Shown piece after piece: positions 23,094 through 34,509 of a DNA stretch of 64,000 nucleotides; the stretch's first letter is position 1; each line of letters starts with the position of its first letter. The position numbers and the translations under genes are program-made. Location: contig WAID01000009.1 in the NCBI GenBank assembly GCA_016584495.1, forward strand, positions 3,286,001-3,350,000, written 5' to 3'. The notes beneath the pieces were generated by a model that saw only the letters and a list, made by a program, of their open reading frames with translations, had not been told where the DNA came from and made no database searches. The stretch is from Celoporthe dispersa. Lineage: Eukaryota; Ascomycota; Sordariomycetes; Diaporthales; Cryphonectriaceae.

Positions 23094-24865
23094 ATGTCTT
23101 CGACAGGAGAGCCAGCCAGTGGCACGTCCACGCCACCGAATGGCCACGAGAAGCCCGCTGATGTGAACAGCGGCTACGGGCCCGTCAAGATCATGAACTT
23201 CCGGGTCATGATCATGGGCCTGCTTGTCTCGCTCGGTGGTTTCATCTTCGGGTGGGAAGGTGGAGCCATCTCCGGTTACACCCAGATGACCAATTTCAAG
23301 AACCGCTTCGGCGATGTGGACGACGACGGCAGCATGAGTCTCGGCAACGTGCGGCAGGGCCTGATGGTCGGCATGCTCTGTGTCGGCTGCCTGTGCGGTG
23401 CCCTCGCCTCCGCTCCCATCGCTGACCGGTTCGGCCGGAAATACTCCATCACCTTCTGGAACATCATCTACATCGTCGGCAACATCGTGTGTATCACCAC
23501 CCAGTACCAGTGGTACCAGGTCGTCATCGGCCGTCTCATCGACGGGTTCGGCATCGGTGCGCTGTCCGTCCTGACGCCCATGTACCAGTCCGAGACTGCT
23601 CCTCGCCAGGTCCGCGGCGCCCTCGTCTCGGCCTACCAGCTGTTCATCACCCTCGGCATCTTCGTCGCCTACTGCGTAAACTACGGCACCGAGGCCATCG
23701 CGTCTCCGTCTTCCTGGCGCATCACCATGGGTATCGGCTTCATCGCGCCCACCATCATGGCCATCGGTATGCTTGTCATGCGCGAGTCTCCTCGCTGGGA
23801 GTTCCGCCGCGGCGGGGAGGCCGAGGCCCTCAAGACCCTGGCCCTCGTGGCCCAGGTTGACGAGAACCACCCAGAGGTCCAGCGTGCCCTCCACGACATC
23901 CGCGAGAGCCTCGAGGCTGAGAAGGCTGGCGGCGAGCAGAAGTGGTACGAGGTCTTCACCGCCCCCGCCATGCTGCGCCGTGTCTTCATCGGTATGTCCC
24001 TGCAGGCCCTGCAGCAGCTCACCGGCGCCAACTTCTTCTTCTACTACGGCACTGAGATCTTCGATGCTGTCGGTATCTCCAACTCCTACGTCACCTCCAT
24101 GATCCTGGGTGCCGTCAACGTCTTCTCCACCTTTGGTGGCCTGTACGTCGGCCAGAAGTTTGGTCGCCGTATCTCCATGATGATCGGCGGTCTCTGGATG
24201 TTCGCGTGGCTCATCATCTTCGCCTCCCTCGGCTCTTTTGCCCTGTACCCCGACGGCAACGCTGGTGACGCCAACGCCCGCACCAGCTCCAGCGTTGGTT
24301 CCGCCATGATTGCCTCCGCCTGTCTGTTCATCGTCGGTTTCGCCGTCACTGTAAGTCATACCTGCTTCCGTCTCCCCTTCTCTCCCCCATCATCATCATC
24401 ATCATCAGATCCCACCTACTGACACGCGAGACACAGTGGGGTCCTCTCGTCTGGGCCATCGTCGGTGAGATGTTCCCCTCGCGCTACCGTGCTGTGGCTA
24501 TGGGTCTCTGCACCGCCGCCAACTGGCTGTGGAACTTCCTCATCTCCTTCTTTACCCCCTGGATCACCGGCGCCATCGGCTACCGCTACGGCTACGTGTT
24601 CGCCGGGTGCTGCTTCCTGGGTGTCCTGATCACCTTCTTCTTCGTCAACGAGTCCCAGCAGCGCTCTCTCGAGGAGGTTGACTCCATGTACATCCTGGGC
24701 GTCGTCCCGTGGAAGAGCAAGAGCTGGAAGCCCCTCGACGACCCTGTCAACTCGGACAACCTTCACCTGGCTCCTGGCGGCCGTGGTTTCGCCAAGCCCG
24801 AGGTTCCGGGTGCCGGTCACGTTGACAACCACAACAACGACGCCGGCCCTATGGAGTCTGTATGA
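23094..24865 (+). CDS. MFS hexose (glucose) transporter, HXT type
   Basis: A plasma-membrane sugar:H+ symporter or facilitator of 561 aa from two exons (23094-24350, 24437-24865). Sugar-transporter signatures are present: FGWEGGAISGY in TM1, ADRFGRKYSI after TM2, the GRLIDGFGIGALSVLTPMYQ block in TM4-5, RESPRWEF, QQLTGANFFFYYGTEIF in TM7, and VGQKFGRRIS in the eighth loop. The region before exon 2 ends at TM10 (FIVGFAVT), and exon 2 begins WGPLVWAIVGEMFPSRYR. Length and motifs fit fungal low- to mid-affinity glucose transporters. Codon use is strongly biased to C-ending codons, unlike the accessory genes to the right, which suggests high expression. The intron carries a (CAT)n run at 24389-24407. 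The N-terminal 28 residues and C-tail are hydrophilic and cytosolic. Confidence 0.95.
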
Positions 24866-26593
24866 AAGAAAAGAAAGGCCACGCACAAATAGTCATGTCG
24901 GAAGGATAATCAGTGGAGGAAGTGAAGAGATCGACATGACTACAAACAAAGTGACCCTGGAAACCGTTGTGCTGAGCTGACGAGGAGGTTTGCCACTACG
25001 CAGCTTACTCCTGTCGCTCACTGGGGACCAGAAAAGATCACAACACGAGCACATATATGAAGAGGAGAGAGGAAGGAACAGGGACGAGGTCCTAGTTGGG
25101 ATTGTATATATAGTCGGGTAATGGTCGGTGAACCCATCACACTGCCTCCTGGGCGTTTGCATATCAGATACCCCTACCGAATGATATCTGACACATTTTG
25201 TCAATGATAAGCAAGAATTTCTCGCTGTTTCTTTTTTGCTTCCCCTGCATGTGTGTGCCCAACGCTTTTTTTTCTCTCTTTTTTTTCTCCTTGTGGATAT
25301 GTGCGAAGGTGATGAGACCCGCGCAGGTGCGCCTGGGTCCATGTCAAGGAATCACAATGTGCACGAGATACATACTGTGTATGGTATAATAGTAACCCGC
25401 TTGCATAGCGTTGTCATCGGGGATTCTCCTATCTATGGTCCCCGACAGGGCAAAGACTACAGACAAATGCAGGAATGCAGAAGCAGGAAGGAAGAATAAT
25501 AAGAGAAACAAAAAGTACGAGATGGAATAGGTGTGGGTACCGCAATACGTACCCATTATCGGAGACTTTTCCGATGATTCCGCCATTCAATACGTTTGGG
25601 AACGTGCTTGGGTCGGAATCTGTCGTTTGGTCGGATTGAGGCCGAAGTGGCGTTCGCTCAGAAAGAGGCAGAAAAAAAATGAGAAGCAAAGAACAAAAAG
25701 AAAAAAACAGCTGGGACGGGAAGATCCACCTCAGCCTTACTTGTGGGTATGATGTGACAGGCTTGACCTTGGGTCCGCTCTCCCTCGCGTCCTCTTTCCT
25801 CTCGTTTCTTCTGTCGCCTTTTCTCTGTGAATATCGTTGCTTTTTTTTTTTTAGGGAAAAAATTATTCGCACGGAAACCTGTCACTGTGTGGGTCGGCCG
25901 GCGAAAAAGGGGTTTGGTGGCGTGGCTTTGGCGGGCCCGGATCCGCACGCCAGCGGCTCAGTTTGGCTTTTTCTTATCAGAAGAGTCGATCAAGCCCGTG
26001 GGAATAAGTCCTGGCTGGGTATGGGAGGCATGATTTTCTTGATCATAGTAGGTAATGACGCGGGAAGGGGCACAAAGGTTTACAGGTTGTCAAGCAGGAG
26101 TATCATTTCTCCCGGTATCAAATTTGTACTAATTCGTATGCACGGACGAATCAAGCCAGTAGTTCAATGGGGCATAATCTAAGTGAGGCTTACAGTGTGG
26201 GCAGCCTTCGTGTGCTTGAAACGCAAACAAGGCGGACCGTGGAGGAGAGAAAATTTGTGCAGGTAATCATGAATTGTGCATCAGGTCGGACGCAGGGCGG
26301 GCTGGTTTACTGCTCGCTCGTTGAAGAACCGTTGATGCGGCTGCTGGGACATCAATCGTCCCTTTCTCGCCCTGCTTGGAAAGAAACGACGCAGATGCAT
26401 ACATACTATGATGAATAGTAGGATGAGCAACCTGAGCTAAATCCAAGCGTTGGCGTCCTCCATAAAAAAAAGAAAAAAGTTTATCAGATTAGAGCGGAAC
26501 AAGGGATGTGGGTCGTCGGTGGGATGGAGACCGGGCATATGCTCGCTGTAGTCTTAAAACATCCGTGCAAGTTCAATCACCAGACATCCAAAG

Positions 26594-26613
26594 GTTGTTG
26601 TTGTTGTTGTTGC
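26594..26613. repeat. (GTT)n microsatellite, about 6.5 units
   Basis: An uninterrupted GTT run in noncoding DNA, about 90 bases from the tRNA-derived repeat copy 2. Confidence 0.85.
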
Positions 26614-26703
26614 CGCCTTTTCGTCCAAGACAGTGTTGTGAGAAGAATATGACAGTGTAATCAACGGAAACCCTGACTTTATATCAGGGAAAACTCAAGA
26701 CAG

Positions 26704-26818
26704 CGCCGTTACGATTCGAGCATGAGCCTCCGTAGACATTATGATTCAAATCAGTAGTCTGTAGTTTCAATTCTTCTTCTGAAATACAAGCGAGAAATGG
26801 GAAATGAAAAATGTGTTA
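26704..26818. repeat. tRNA-Ser-3'-derived dispersed repeat, copy 2
   Basis: CGCCGTTACGATTCGAGCAT and the following GAGCCTCCGTAGA match the tRNA-Ser 3' half with several transitions. A B-box-like ATGATTCAAATCA follows, then an A-rich CGAGAAATGGGAAATGAAAAATG tract, as in copies 1 and 3. Confidence 0.55.
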
Positions 26819-29155
26819 AGGCTAGGCTCTCTAAATCAAGAAACCAGACACTGGGAATGAGGAATGAGGAACAGAATGCGGAAGGATTGAAAAATATAAG
26901 AAACTAGAAACCATATACAATGGACAAAATCAAAATAAAATAGTATGTAGCTATATGAAGTCTTTTCATATTGCTAAGCCTAATATAATTAAGGGTTATA
27001 ATGCTTTTGTATTAATGGAGACACTTGATTGGCTAGCTTTTCAAATTACTTATACTAAGGGCTTGATTCTTAGTGCGATGAGCAAGTGCGTAGATCTTAT
27101 GATCATTTTGCATGATGTTAAAATGCGTCTTGTCAATCAGTGAATCAAATGTGAAAATGTCACTGCTATTATTTTGGCGCATCTGCCTGCTTCAATAGGA
27201 CTCTAGCAAGGCTCTCGTGTCACTTTCTTGCTGCGAGAGTCAATTGTCGTAATGTTAGGCCTTATACCTTTGAGGACCTGGGAGCAGGCTTCAGAAACGG
27301 ACCTGAAATATGCCAATGATTTTGGTCAAGAATCGACATAATCAATTCCAGTGCAGGTTCCGAGAATTGTCTGTATAGGAAGTGAGCATAGCAACCTCCT
27401 TTTACTATTATTGGGTGAAAGTGCTGCTTACAAGGTAGCTACTTTTGGATACCATCATTAGCTATATAGGACCGCTATTGATGAACCAGGTGCCTACGGG
27501 CATACAGTGAGATTCCATGGCCTGGTGATATTAGCGATCCTTTGGGAGAGCCCCTACTTTTTTTCCTTATTCGATGAAGGGCTCAAGTTCAAATCATGTC
27601 AAAGCACTATCTTCGCTCTCTTTTTTTTTTTTTTTTTTTTGGTTTTAGCAACCACAATGTGAATCTATCTCGCTTCGTTTCTATATCAAAGCTAGTGATA
27701 AATGCCAGCTAATTATATCAATTGCAGTCTTCAGAAAGTAGTCGCGACTTTGAGTGTGATGCGCAACAATTGCAACTACCTGTACGGCCGAGGCGCGAAT
27801 CCCAATTGACCTAGCTGTATGCTTCGCTTGGCGACCCAGCAAGGAACTCGCTCTGTTCTGGCAGTATGATATGCTGGGTTAACATAGGTAGCAGGCGAGT
27901 GCAATGTGGAAAGATTTAATGCGTAGTCTTTCCTTGAAAGCTCTTTCACCTCCCGGATTCTATTCTCGTTTTCTCTCTTAATTCTTGTTCTTTTCATGCT
28001 CTCTTTGATTGGATTCTCTACACTGGCTTGCTAGTGCGGTCGAGCTGATCTCATCTCTGCTACTGCTGATCTTTGGCCTCAATTTGCTTGCAGGTGATCT
28101 TCACTGGGTCAGCCCAGGTGCAGCAATTGCTTTGGCTCGAACGGGTCGACGGTTTCTATCCAATTAGGAATTTTTTGAACCCAAAGTACTCACTTAGTCA
28201 CTATTCTCATAACCGGCTTCCTAGTGCTCCTGGTCCTCCACTGCCTCCAGGAGATCGAATCATACATATTTGTTTTTCCTTCTTTCCCCCCGTCCTTTAA
28301 GCTCATGAGCTTGCTCGTGACTTGAAGAAAAATATACTTCGCTTCAAAGGAAAGGCTCAAATTTGAATTTCGATGAAATACAAACGCGTTATGAGACAGC
28401 ATTCATATTAGTGGTGATACTGCAATTGCATTTCTGGATCTGTTTTCAGTGCGATACTCGCATCAATAGGCTCTAGTACAAGTCACTCCCCTACAGTCTA
28501 ACGTATTCAGGAGCTCGCAAAATAGGAAACAGATAACGAGAAATGGAACTGTGGATCAACGGACGGAAAGGGGGATGTGAGCGTACGGGCTAAGGTCCTC
28601 TAGAAATGGATGATGGGAAACTGAGGGTGAGGGACTGGAAGCAAGAAATGTGAGAAATTTTCGATAACTTTACTGTGACTGTTTTCTGAAGCTCTTGCGT
28701 AGTTAGCCATGATAGAGGAAGGAGGAGAACGTAAGGCCCAGAATCTTGATTATCAATTCTGGGTTGTTGTTCGGTGGATGTGATGGTATCCTCCTTAATT
28801 CCTCATACGGCTAGTCCAGAGAGATTTGTTCTGACAAAGGAAGAAGTCATTTTGCCATAATCCGATGGTTCCTAAGTACACAAGAGGTTTACGCCAACAA
28901 GAGTAGTGTCAAAGTATCAATCCCTTAGATAAATATAAAAGTCCGGAATGCGTGCGAGTTCACTACCTTTGGAACTATTGTACTGGAAGTAGAGAGCGAT
29001 ATTTAGATTGTGAAGACTGAACAGACACGTACAGTGATCTATCTATTAGTCATACTTGTGAGGTTATATATCCAGCGGTTCAACTCTGGATACCTATGGT
29101 AGCCAGCTATTCCAGCGATGGTCAAGATAGTCAATTATCGCGGCCCGATTGGACC

Positions 29156-29214
29156 TGGTTTCGAGCTGCTGATAGCCATGTTCAGCCTGTGGCCTCGCCC
29201 ACGCCCACGTGCAC
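29156..29214. repeat. Short dispersed repeat, second copy
   Basis: Matches 11124-11185 (TGGTTTCGAGCTGCTGATAG onward, then CCATGTTCAGCC) with substitutions, including C/T differences of the kind RIP would leave. Confidence 0.45.
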
Positions 29215-29408
29215 GAGGTCTCTGTTCCTGCTTGATTCTGTAGCTGTGGAATTACTAGTCAAGAGTGCGACAATACCATATGCCGCGTCGATGGGCCCTC
29301 CAACCGGATAGATCTCGCCGGCAGAACATTCACATCCGTCCTGGATCAACCTCTTTACAAGATTTATACCCATCTTTCAAAGTGCTCAAGCTCAGTCTCT
29401 ATTCCGTG

Positions 29409-30686
29409 CTAATAAGCTAAGTCTATCATCACCAGCTCTGGCCAGCAATCCGATAAGTCTGTCAAAGGTCTTGTTACCCAGTGAAACTCAAACTCCCATG
29501 CACCCTGCTCCTCCCCCTCCTCCTCCTGCTTGACAACAGTCTGACTTAGATTTAAAGGAAAACACCAGAATCCAAACGCTACTTGAGAGACCCCGTACAG
29601 TTCCTCAGCCCTTATATTAGCACTCGCAAGCCCTCGGTGCACCAAGCGCTCCAGATCAGCAACGTGGCTTAGCCCCGGCACCTGCCCACTCCACCGGTCC
29701 TCCTCTCTATGCACAAATGCCTCTGCCGCTTTACGTCCAATGACCTCCTGAGAGGGCTCGAAAGCTAGAAGCCAGCTTACCTGCGCCTGTATATCTCCCA
29801 GCTCTATCCCCAGATGCGCGAGCAGATCGCGCCCAGCTCTAACAGCGCCAGAGCATCCATCCCCTGTGTAAATCCGCAGCAAGTCTTGGGCGATCGGCCG
29901 AGGGTCGCGAGGGAGCCTGGTAAATGCGGGTGCGTGCGCGCGGACTGGCATCGCGCAGTTGAGGAGCAGAGCGGCGCCGTCACCCTCACGGTGACTCCCC
30001 CGCCGTTTGCGAGTCGGGACAAGAACGCGGCCAAGAGTCAGCGCCGTGATGATGAAGACTTGGTCAAGCTCTGCAAATAGAGCGCGCAAAGCGGCCGTGT
30101 TTCCTGTGGCAGCGGCTGGTAGCGGCGGAACTATTTGTCCGCCGTAGGAGGTCAATTGGCTGACGTCGAAAGCCAGGTTGCGCAGACCAACACGGCGGGG
30201 GTCGAGAGCGCGGAGGTCAAGGAGGAAATCGGCCATGAGAGTGTGGTCATACAAGAACGGGATAACCTGCAGAACGTCATACTCGGGGTTGAAAGGGAGA
30301 ATGTCGCGTCCTGTCGCGGTGTAGGCAGCAGCGTACTCCTGCTTTGGAGAGCCCCGCCTAAAGGAGCAGGGGATATGGACGCGATAGAAGACGAAGGCTT
30401 CACTGCGCGCCTCGCGGCTGATACGGAAGAGCTTGCTGAGAATGCGGTAGCCTCGGACTGCGGCATCATAGCGAACATGTGCGTGGCTGCCGGCACCGGG
30501 GTTCTGGATGGGGTGGATATAGATTTGAATCATTCGCTCGCGCTGGAGCATGGTCCGCCATATCTTGCGTCGCAGCTCCTCGGGCAGCTGCGAGAAGAGA
30601 GCGAAAGATTGGTAGCGCGGCGCCTGGGCCACCTCGTCCCGGTCCCCATCGAAGATCTGGAGGTACGCAGATGACTGAAGTGACAT
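29409..30686 (-). CDS. 2EXR domain protein
   Basis: A single-exon gene of 425 aa. The N-terminal FALFSQLPEELRRKIW (about 28-43) is the signature of the fungal 2EXR domain, an F-box-like module of unknown role found in large lineage-specific families. The family pattern continues with a conserved RMIQIYI strand and FRISREARSEAFVFYRVHI. The C-terminal part has an acidic EEEGEEQ run. No introns, no membrane segments. Its neighbours are repeats on one side and a second SDR on the other. Such genes are typical of accessory regions; molecular function is unknown. Confidence 0.8.
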   Translation of the reverse strand: MSLQSSAYLQIFDGDRDEVAQAPRYQSFALFSQLPEELRRKIWRTMLQRERMIQIYIHPIQNPGAGSHAHVRYDAAVRGYRILSKLFRISREARSEAFVFYRVHIPCSFRRGSPKQEYAAAYTATGRDILPFNPEYDVLQVIPFLYDHTLMADFLLDLRALDPRRVGLRNLAFDVSQLTSYGGQIVPPLPAAATGNTAALRALFAELDQVFIITALTLGRVLVPTRKRRGSHREGDGAALLLNCAMPVRAHAPAFTRLPRDPRPIAQDLLRIYTGDGCSGAVRAGRDLLAHLGIELGDIQAQVSWLLAFEPSQEVIGRKAAEAFVHREEDRWSGQVPGLSHVADLERLVHRGLASANIRAEELYGVSQVAFGFWCFPLNLSQTVVKQEEEGEEQGAWEFEFHWVTRPLTDLSDCWPELVMIDLAY

Positions 30687-31653
30687 TTTGGAATAAGGAC
30701 TATCGATAACGGTTGTACAAGATGCTGCTATACGAGAGGAACAGAGAGCATGGCAGTATTTAAAAGGACACGGGCACGGAAAAGAAGTGTGACTCTCTGA
30801 ACTTTTTTTATTTGTTTTTTTTTTTAAAAAAACGCCCCCGCCCCCCGACCAGGGCTAGCGGTGGTTATAGTAAGCTTCCACCGTTGGGTGTCAGCGATAC
30901 AATCAAGAGCAGTCTCAACCACAATCAACAATATTCTCAAAACGATTACAAGCTTCAGCGCTTCCAAAAATGGCGCTTTTGCATAGTCGAGAGTATGGAA
31001 AGAGAATTGGTACCAACTGTTCTCCAAAATAACAAACGACCTCAGGAGCTGCTCAAGCGGGTCTACTTTCCCGTCGGGACTTATCAACTTCACGCTGAAA
31101 ATGTACTACATAAAGGTATTCCAGTATATGTAGCTACTTGGCGATACGTCCAAACAGCTACAGCTGTAGCGGGCTTGTGCAGAGAAAACGTGAAAGAGAG
31201 AACAGATTATGCTGAAGAGAAGGTAAGACTCTATCTCGCGCAAGATATATTGTCTGCGTTGGGATAGAACGGAAAGAAATTATCGTTCGCTCTGCTCTCG
31301 TTGACCCTAGTTTCTAACATTCTTGATTTTTGTTTCCATTTACTGCAATGCTTGTTAATACCTTGTTTTTAAGCACTTTTCTTTTCTTATTTTTTTATAG
31401 TCAATTTATTCCCTTGGATTTTCGTTACTTATTGAAATATAATCTTTATCAACCGAACACTAATGTCTAAGTAAATATTTAAAACCCAATGTAATATTTA
31501 TGTTTTCATAACAAGCATAATATCTGAGACCCGCCCGTTAACATAGTATTAATTCTTGTTGTCTTTGGCATTACGACTTTTATATCACTCCTTCGTAGAT
31601 CGGGCTTCAAGACTAGTCCGTATGAAGCCGCCGCCGCTCATTCTCACTTCTCT
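30687..31653. other. AT-rich spacer with one unassigned frame
   Basis: A TATTTAAAAGG stretch at 30757-30769 may be the core promoter of the 2EXR gene. A 90-codon ORF at 30995-31267 (plus) has no recognisable domain, and the opposite strand is also open, so I do not call it. From 31290 to 31560 the DNA is very AT-rich and noncoding. Confidence 0.4.
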
Positions 31654-32741
31654 TTAGCCTATGTAATCAGAAGGTAGAGGAGGAGGTGCTGGAAGGGTGA
31701 AACCAGCGTCAATAGGTAAAGCAGTACCGTTGATAAAGCTGGCAGAAGGACTTGAAAGGAATACGATATAATCGGCTACCTCGTCAGGAGAAGCCGCCCG
31801 CTTTAGAGGTGATATATTTGCAATAGCATGCCCAATTAATGGATTCGTCCTGATGCCGTCCTGCACCATAGGCGTATCGACCCAGCCAGGGCAGACAGCG
31901 TTAACGCGAATAGCGCTCTGCATAGCCAGGGCGTCAACGGCTTTAGTGTAGATTTATTAGTTTCAAGTATACTAAAAGATATTTCATTGGAGATCAGAAA
32001 CTTACCAGCGGACTTCATGATACCAAGAATTGCATGCTTTCCCGTCGTATAAGAGACCATGCCTGGTGCGCCAAGCAAGGACTGTGTAGAGCCCAGCAGG
32101 ACAATCGAGCCTCTGCCGAGACTACGCGTGCCATAACGGCCAGTATAAGTAAGCGGCTTTTGCTGAGACATAGTGTTGGTAAGAGCGCGAACGAATAGCA
32201 CAGCCCCCTGTATATTCACGCTCATCATCTTAGTAAATACATCCATATCCAACATAGGCGTGAATGACTTGTATTGCTCCAGGTCCACCTGCAGATCATC
32301 AGCTCAGGTATTCTCAACAGGATTGGGGGCTAGGCTAGATGCTTACTCCAGCGCTATTGACAGCATAGTCGATGCGCCCAAACTCTCTGACTGTAGTCTC
32401 GATGAGGTTCTGCATGCTGGCCTGATTGGCTATATCCAACCGGATGGCGAGAGCGCGGTAGTCCGCATGCCTTGCAGTCTTCTTGCTCTCATCGGCTGCT
32501 TTCTGAGCTTCCTCGAACTTTATATCTGCGAAGACGACTCCTTTGGCACCGGCTTCTGCAAAAGCAAGCGCGGTCTCCTTTCCGATCCCAGAGGCAGCCT
32601 GCGATCATCTCGTTAGCATATGACTACTCAGTAAGGTACAACATAGATCAGTCCGGCATGCTAAACAGAAAATTCGATTGATTAAGTACTTACACCAGTT
32701 ACCAGGGCTATGCCCCCATCGAGGATCAACTTAGAAGCCAT
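31654..32741 (-). CDS. Short-chain dehydrogenase/reductase (classical SDR)
   Basis: Four exons (32741-32694, 32598-32347, 32288-32006, 31940-31654) keep phase and give 289 aa. The first intron splits the cofactor loop: ALVTG before it and AASGIG after it, forming TGAASGIG. Then come ADIKFEEA (acidic residue after beta 2, favouring NAD(H)), DIANQAS, VNSAG, VLLGSTQS with the catalytic serine, YTTGK (Y-x-x-x-K) and NAVCPGWVDTPM. The C-terminus is Pro-rich (TLPAPPPLPSDY). The order of motifs and length are complete, so the enzyme looks active. Substrate is unknown. Position next to polyketide synthase and hydrolase relics suggests an origin in a metabolite cluster, but related SDRs also occur alone. 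Confidence 0.88.
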
Positions 32742-33603
32742 TTAAATGTGATAGGCGTGGAATGGGAAGGCGTCGTTGGTCGAGAGAGGACATGAAAGGG
32801 ACGTACAGCCAGCAAACGAGCTTTATAGGGCCCTGCCAGCTTTGCGCGTTAGGTTGTCCTCCATTAGCCGCTCACCAGACCCTGGAAACCAGCCAGAACC
32901 TTGGTGGCAACCAGTAGGTAGATCTTCAAGTAGGCACTGTGTTGTGTTGTTGGCGAAGTATTGTTACACTATAGCGTTGTTGGGACAGGGCCACCTGCAG
33001 ATGATGTGGATAATAGACACCTATGGCTGAGTGGATGGGTCCAAAGGGTTACTATGGTACACTGCAGATGGGCCCACCCCTAGTACCTATTCAAAGCGAG
33101 AACCTCTCTACCACTATCTACCTACTACCCCTGCCCTCCTGCACGTTGGACGCCAAATCATGCCATGACCTGCAACGAACTGAACATTGGTTCTGCAAGC
33201 TGGTAAGGTGCTGCTGCTCAGAGGGGGTATTAGCTGAAGAATACTACAGTAGTATCTTTGACCATTTTTGCCGGAACTTTGTGTGGTATCAGTCATTATG
33301 GAGCCGAAGCTGGCTCATTCCTCATTTTCACATATGATGATCCGTTGTGTTGCAAGCTGAATCCTTCAGGATTTTATGTATTATGGGCGGGAAATGCAAC
33401 GCCTCCAAGGAATCAAGAGTCGATTCCAGCTAACGCTGCTACGCTGGCCTATCGACGATATAACCAGCTTACTATAGCATAGTACGGCTGCTTAAGTGCT
33501 CGTGAGGCACCTGTTGGTGGAAAGACGCATACAGAATATCGCATATTGGTTCGGCGCGTTCTCATCACTTCCTCAAGGATTTGTAACCCGAAAAGGGTTC
33601 AAG
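32742..33603. other. Spacer between SDR and hydrolase relic
   Basis: This 0.86 kb contains the SDR promoter side and unique sequence. The short plus-strand frames (33023-33337 and others) show no family signal. Confidence 0.35.
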
Positions 33604-34503
33604 ATGCGTTTCCTCTGTCTGCATGGCATGGGGACGAACAGAAAAGTGAGTCTGTCTAAGTCACCTAGATAAGGCTAATAATGTATCCTGCTGCTAAAAG
33701 ACAGCTGCGAGGTACCTGATTTTGAGATAAGCAAAGGCGACTAGGTCAGCATTCATATCAGTTCTAACAGAAATTCATTTAGATATTCGAAATGCAAACA
33801 GGTATTCACACCGAGCCCACTAAACTCTATTCATAGGGATTTAGTTGTGTACTGACAAATGCTACAGCGGCCATACGTCACGGTCTCGGCCACGAGCACA
33901 CATATGAGTTCATCAACGGCGCTATACCAGCTACCATGGCGCCGGGTGAGATGTTCCTCGCTCATATCACTGAGCCACGGTTAATATATATGATGTTTCA
34001 AGCGCTTGACTCTATCGCCGGGCCCGACGACGAGTTCCTGCAGTATGTCGATTACGGCTCCACCGAGAGCTGTTCTCAAGGCCTATGCGATCTCGAAAAG
34101 CTCGTAGACGAAGAAGGCCCACGAAGAAGACCCATTCGACGGCGTGATCAGCTTCTCCCTAGGAGCAACCCTCGTCGCCTCTCTCATGATCCACAAAATC
34201 CGCAAGGAACCGTGCAAGGAGCGGCTGCAACCGACATTCCGCTGTGCCATCTTTTTTTTGTGGGGGGACCCCGGAAGTCATGTAAGAAGACGGTGCGGGG
34301 AGGCGCGCTCTGAATTTTGAGGAGGATAGGGAGTTGATTGACGTTCCCACTTCTCATATCTGGGGTGCCAACGACCACTTATATCCTGAATTTGGGAAGG
34401 TTTTGAGCAAAGCTTTGCCGGAAGGACCAGCGGGCCGTGTTTGTGCACCCGGGCGGGCATGAAATTCCGGGGCCTAAGAATGAGGAATCTTTGCAGCACG
34501 GCT
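33604..34503 (+). pseudogene. Decayed FSH-family serine hydrolase
   Basis: Exons 33604-33645 and 33783-33801, and the start of a third at 33868, spell the typical beginning of FSH1-type alpha/beta hydrolases: MRFLCLHGMGTN, IFEMQT, then HTYEFINGAIPATMAPG. From about 34070 onward the similarity jumps between frames several times. AVLKAY is in one frame, DLEKLVDEEG in another, DPFDGVISFSLGATLVASL (nucleophile serine region) back in the first, and a T8 run at about 34252-34259 shifts it again before GGTPEV. The acid region ANDHLYPE and the histidine region HPGGHEIPG are also in different frames. Catalytic Ser, Asp and His positions can still be located, so decay is moderate. In intact clusters such hydrolases help release polyketides. 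Confidence 0.85.
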
Positions 34504-34509
34504 CCCCTA

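Larger units (their letters stand above)
24866..29408. other. Large gene-free, partly AT-rich region with repeats
   Basis: This 4.5 kb is the transition from core to accessory DNA. The first 0.4 kb is the transporter 3' flank. Further on are A/T homopolymers (a T20 run at 27621-27640), a GTT microsatellite, a tRNA-Ser-derived repeat and a shared 60-base repeat. None of the short frames gives a recognisable protein. AT-rich stretches at 26900-27750 and 28000-29000 look like decayed transposon sequence, but I could not identify the element. Confidence 0.45.

Noticed and set aside
23073..24359. A 428-codon frame antisense to the hexose transporter
   Set aside because: A long Asp/Glu/Gly/His-rich antisense frame is expected opposite a codon-biased, C-ending gene. 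It has no domain.
26704..26818. A complete tRNA gene at 26.7 kb (and at 10.8 and 39.3 kb)
   Set aside because: Only the T-arm and variable-arm side is present; no A box, anticodon stem or matching acceptor strand can be found.
29409..30686. Open frames on the plus strand inside the 2EXR gene (for example 30135-30674)
   Set aside because: They mirror a GC-rich coding exon, have no family motif and disagree with the clear FSQLPEELRRKIW signature on the minus strand.
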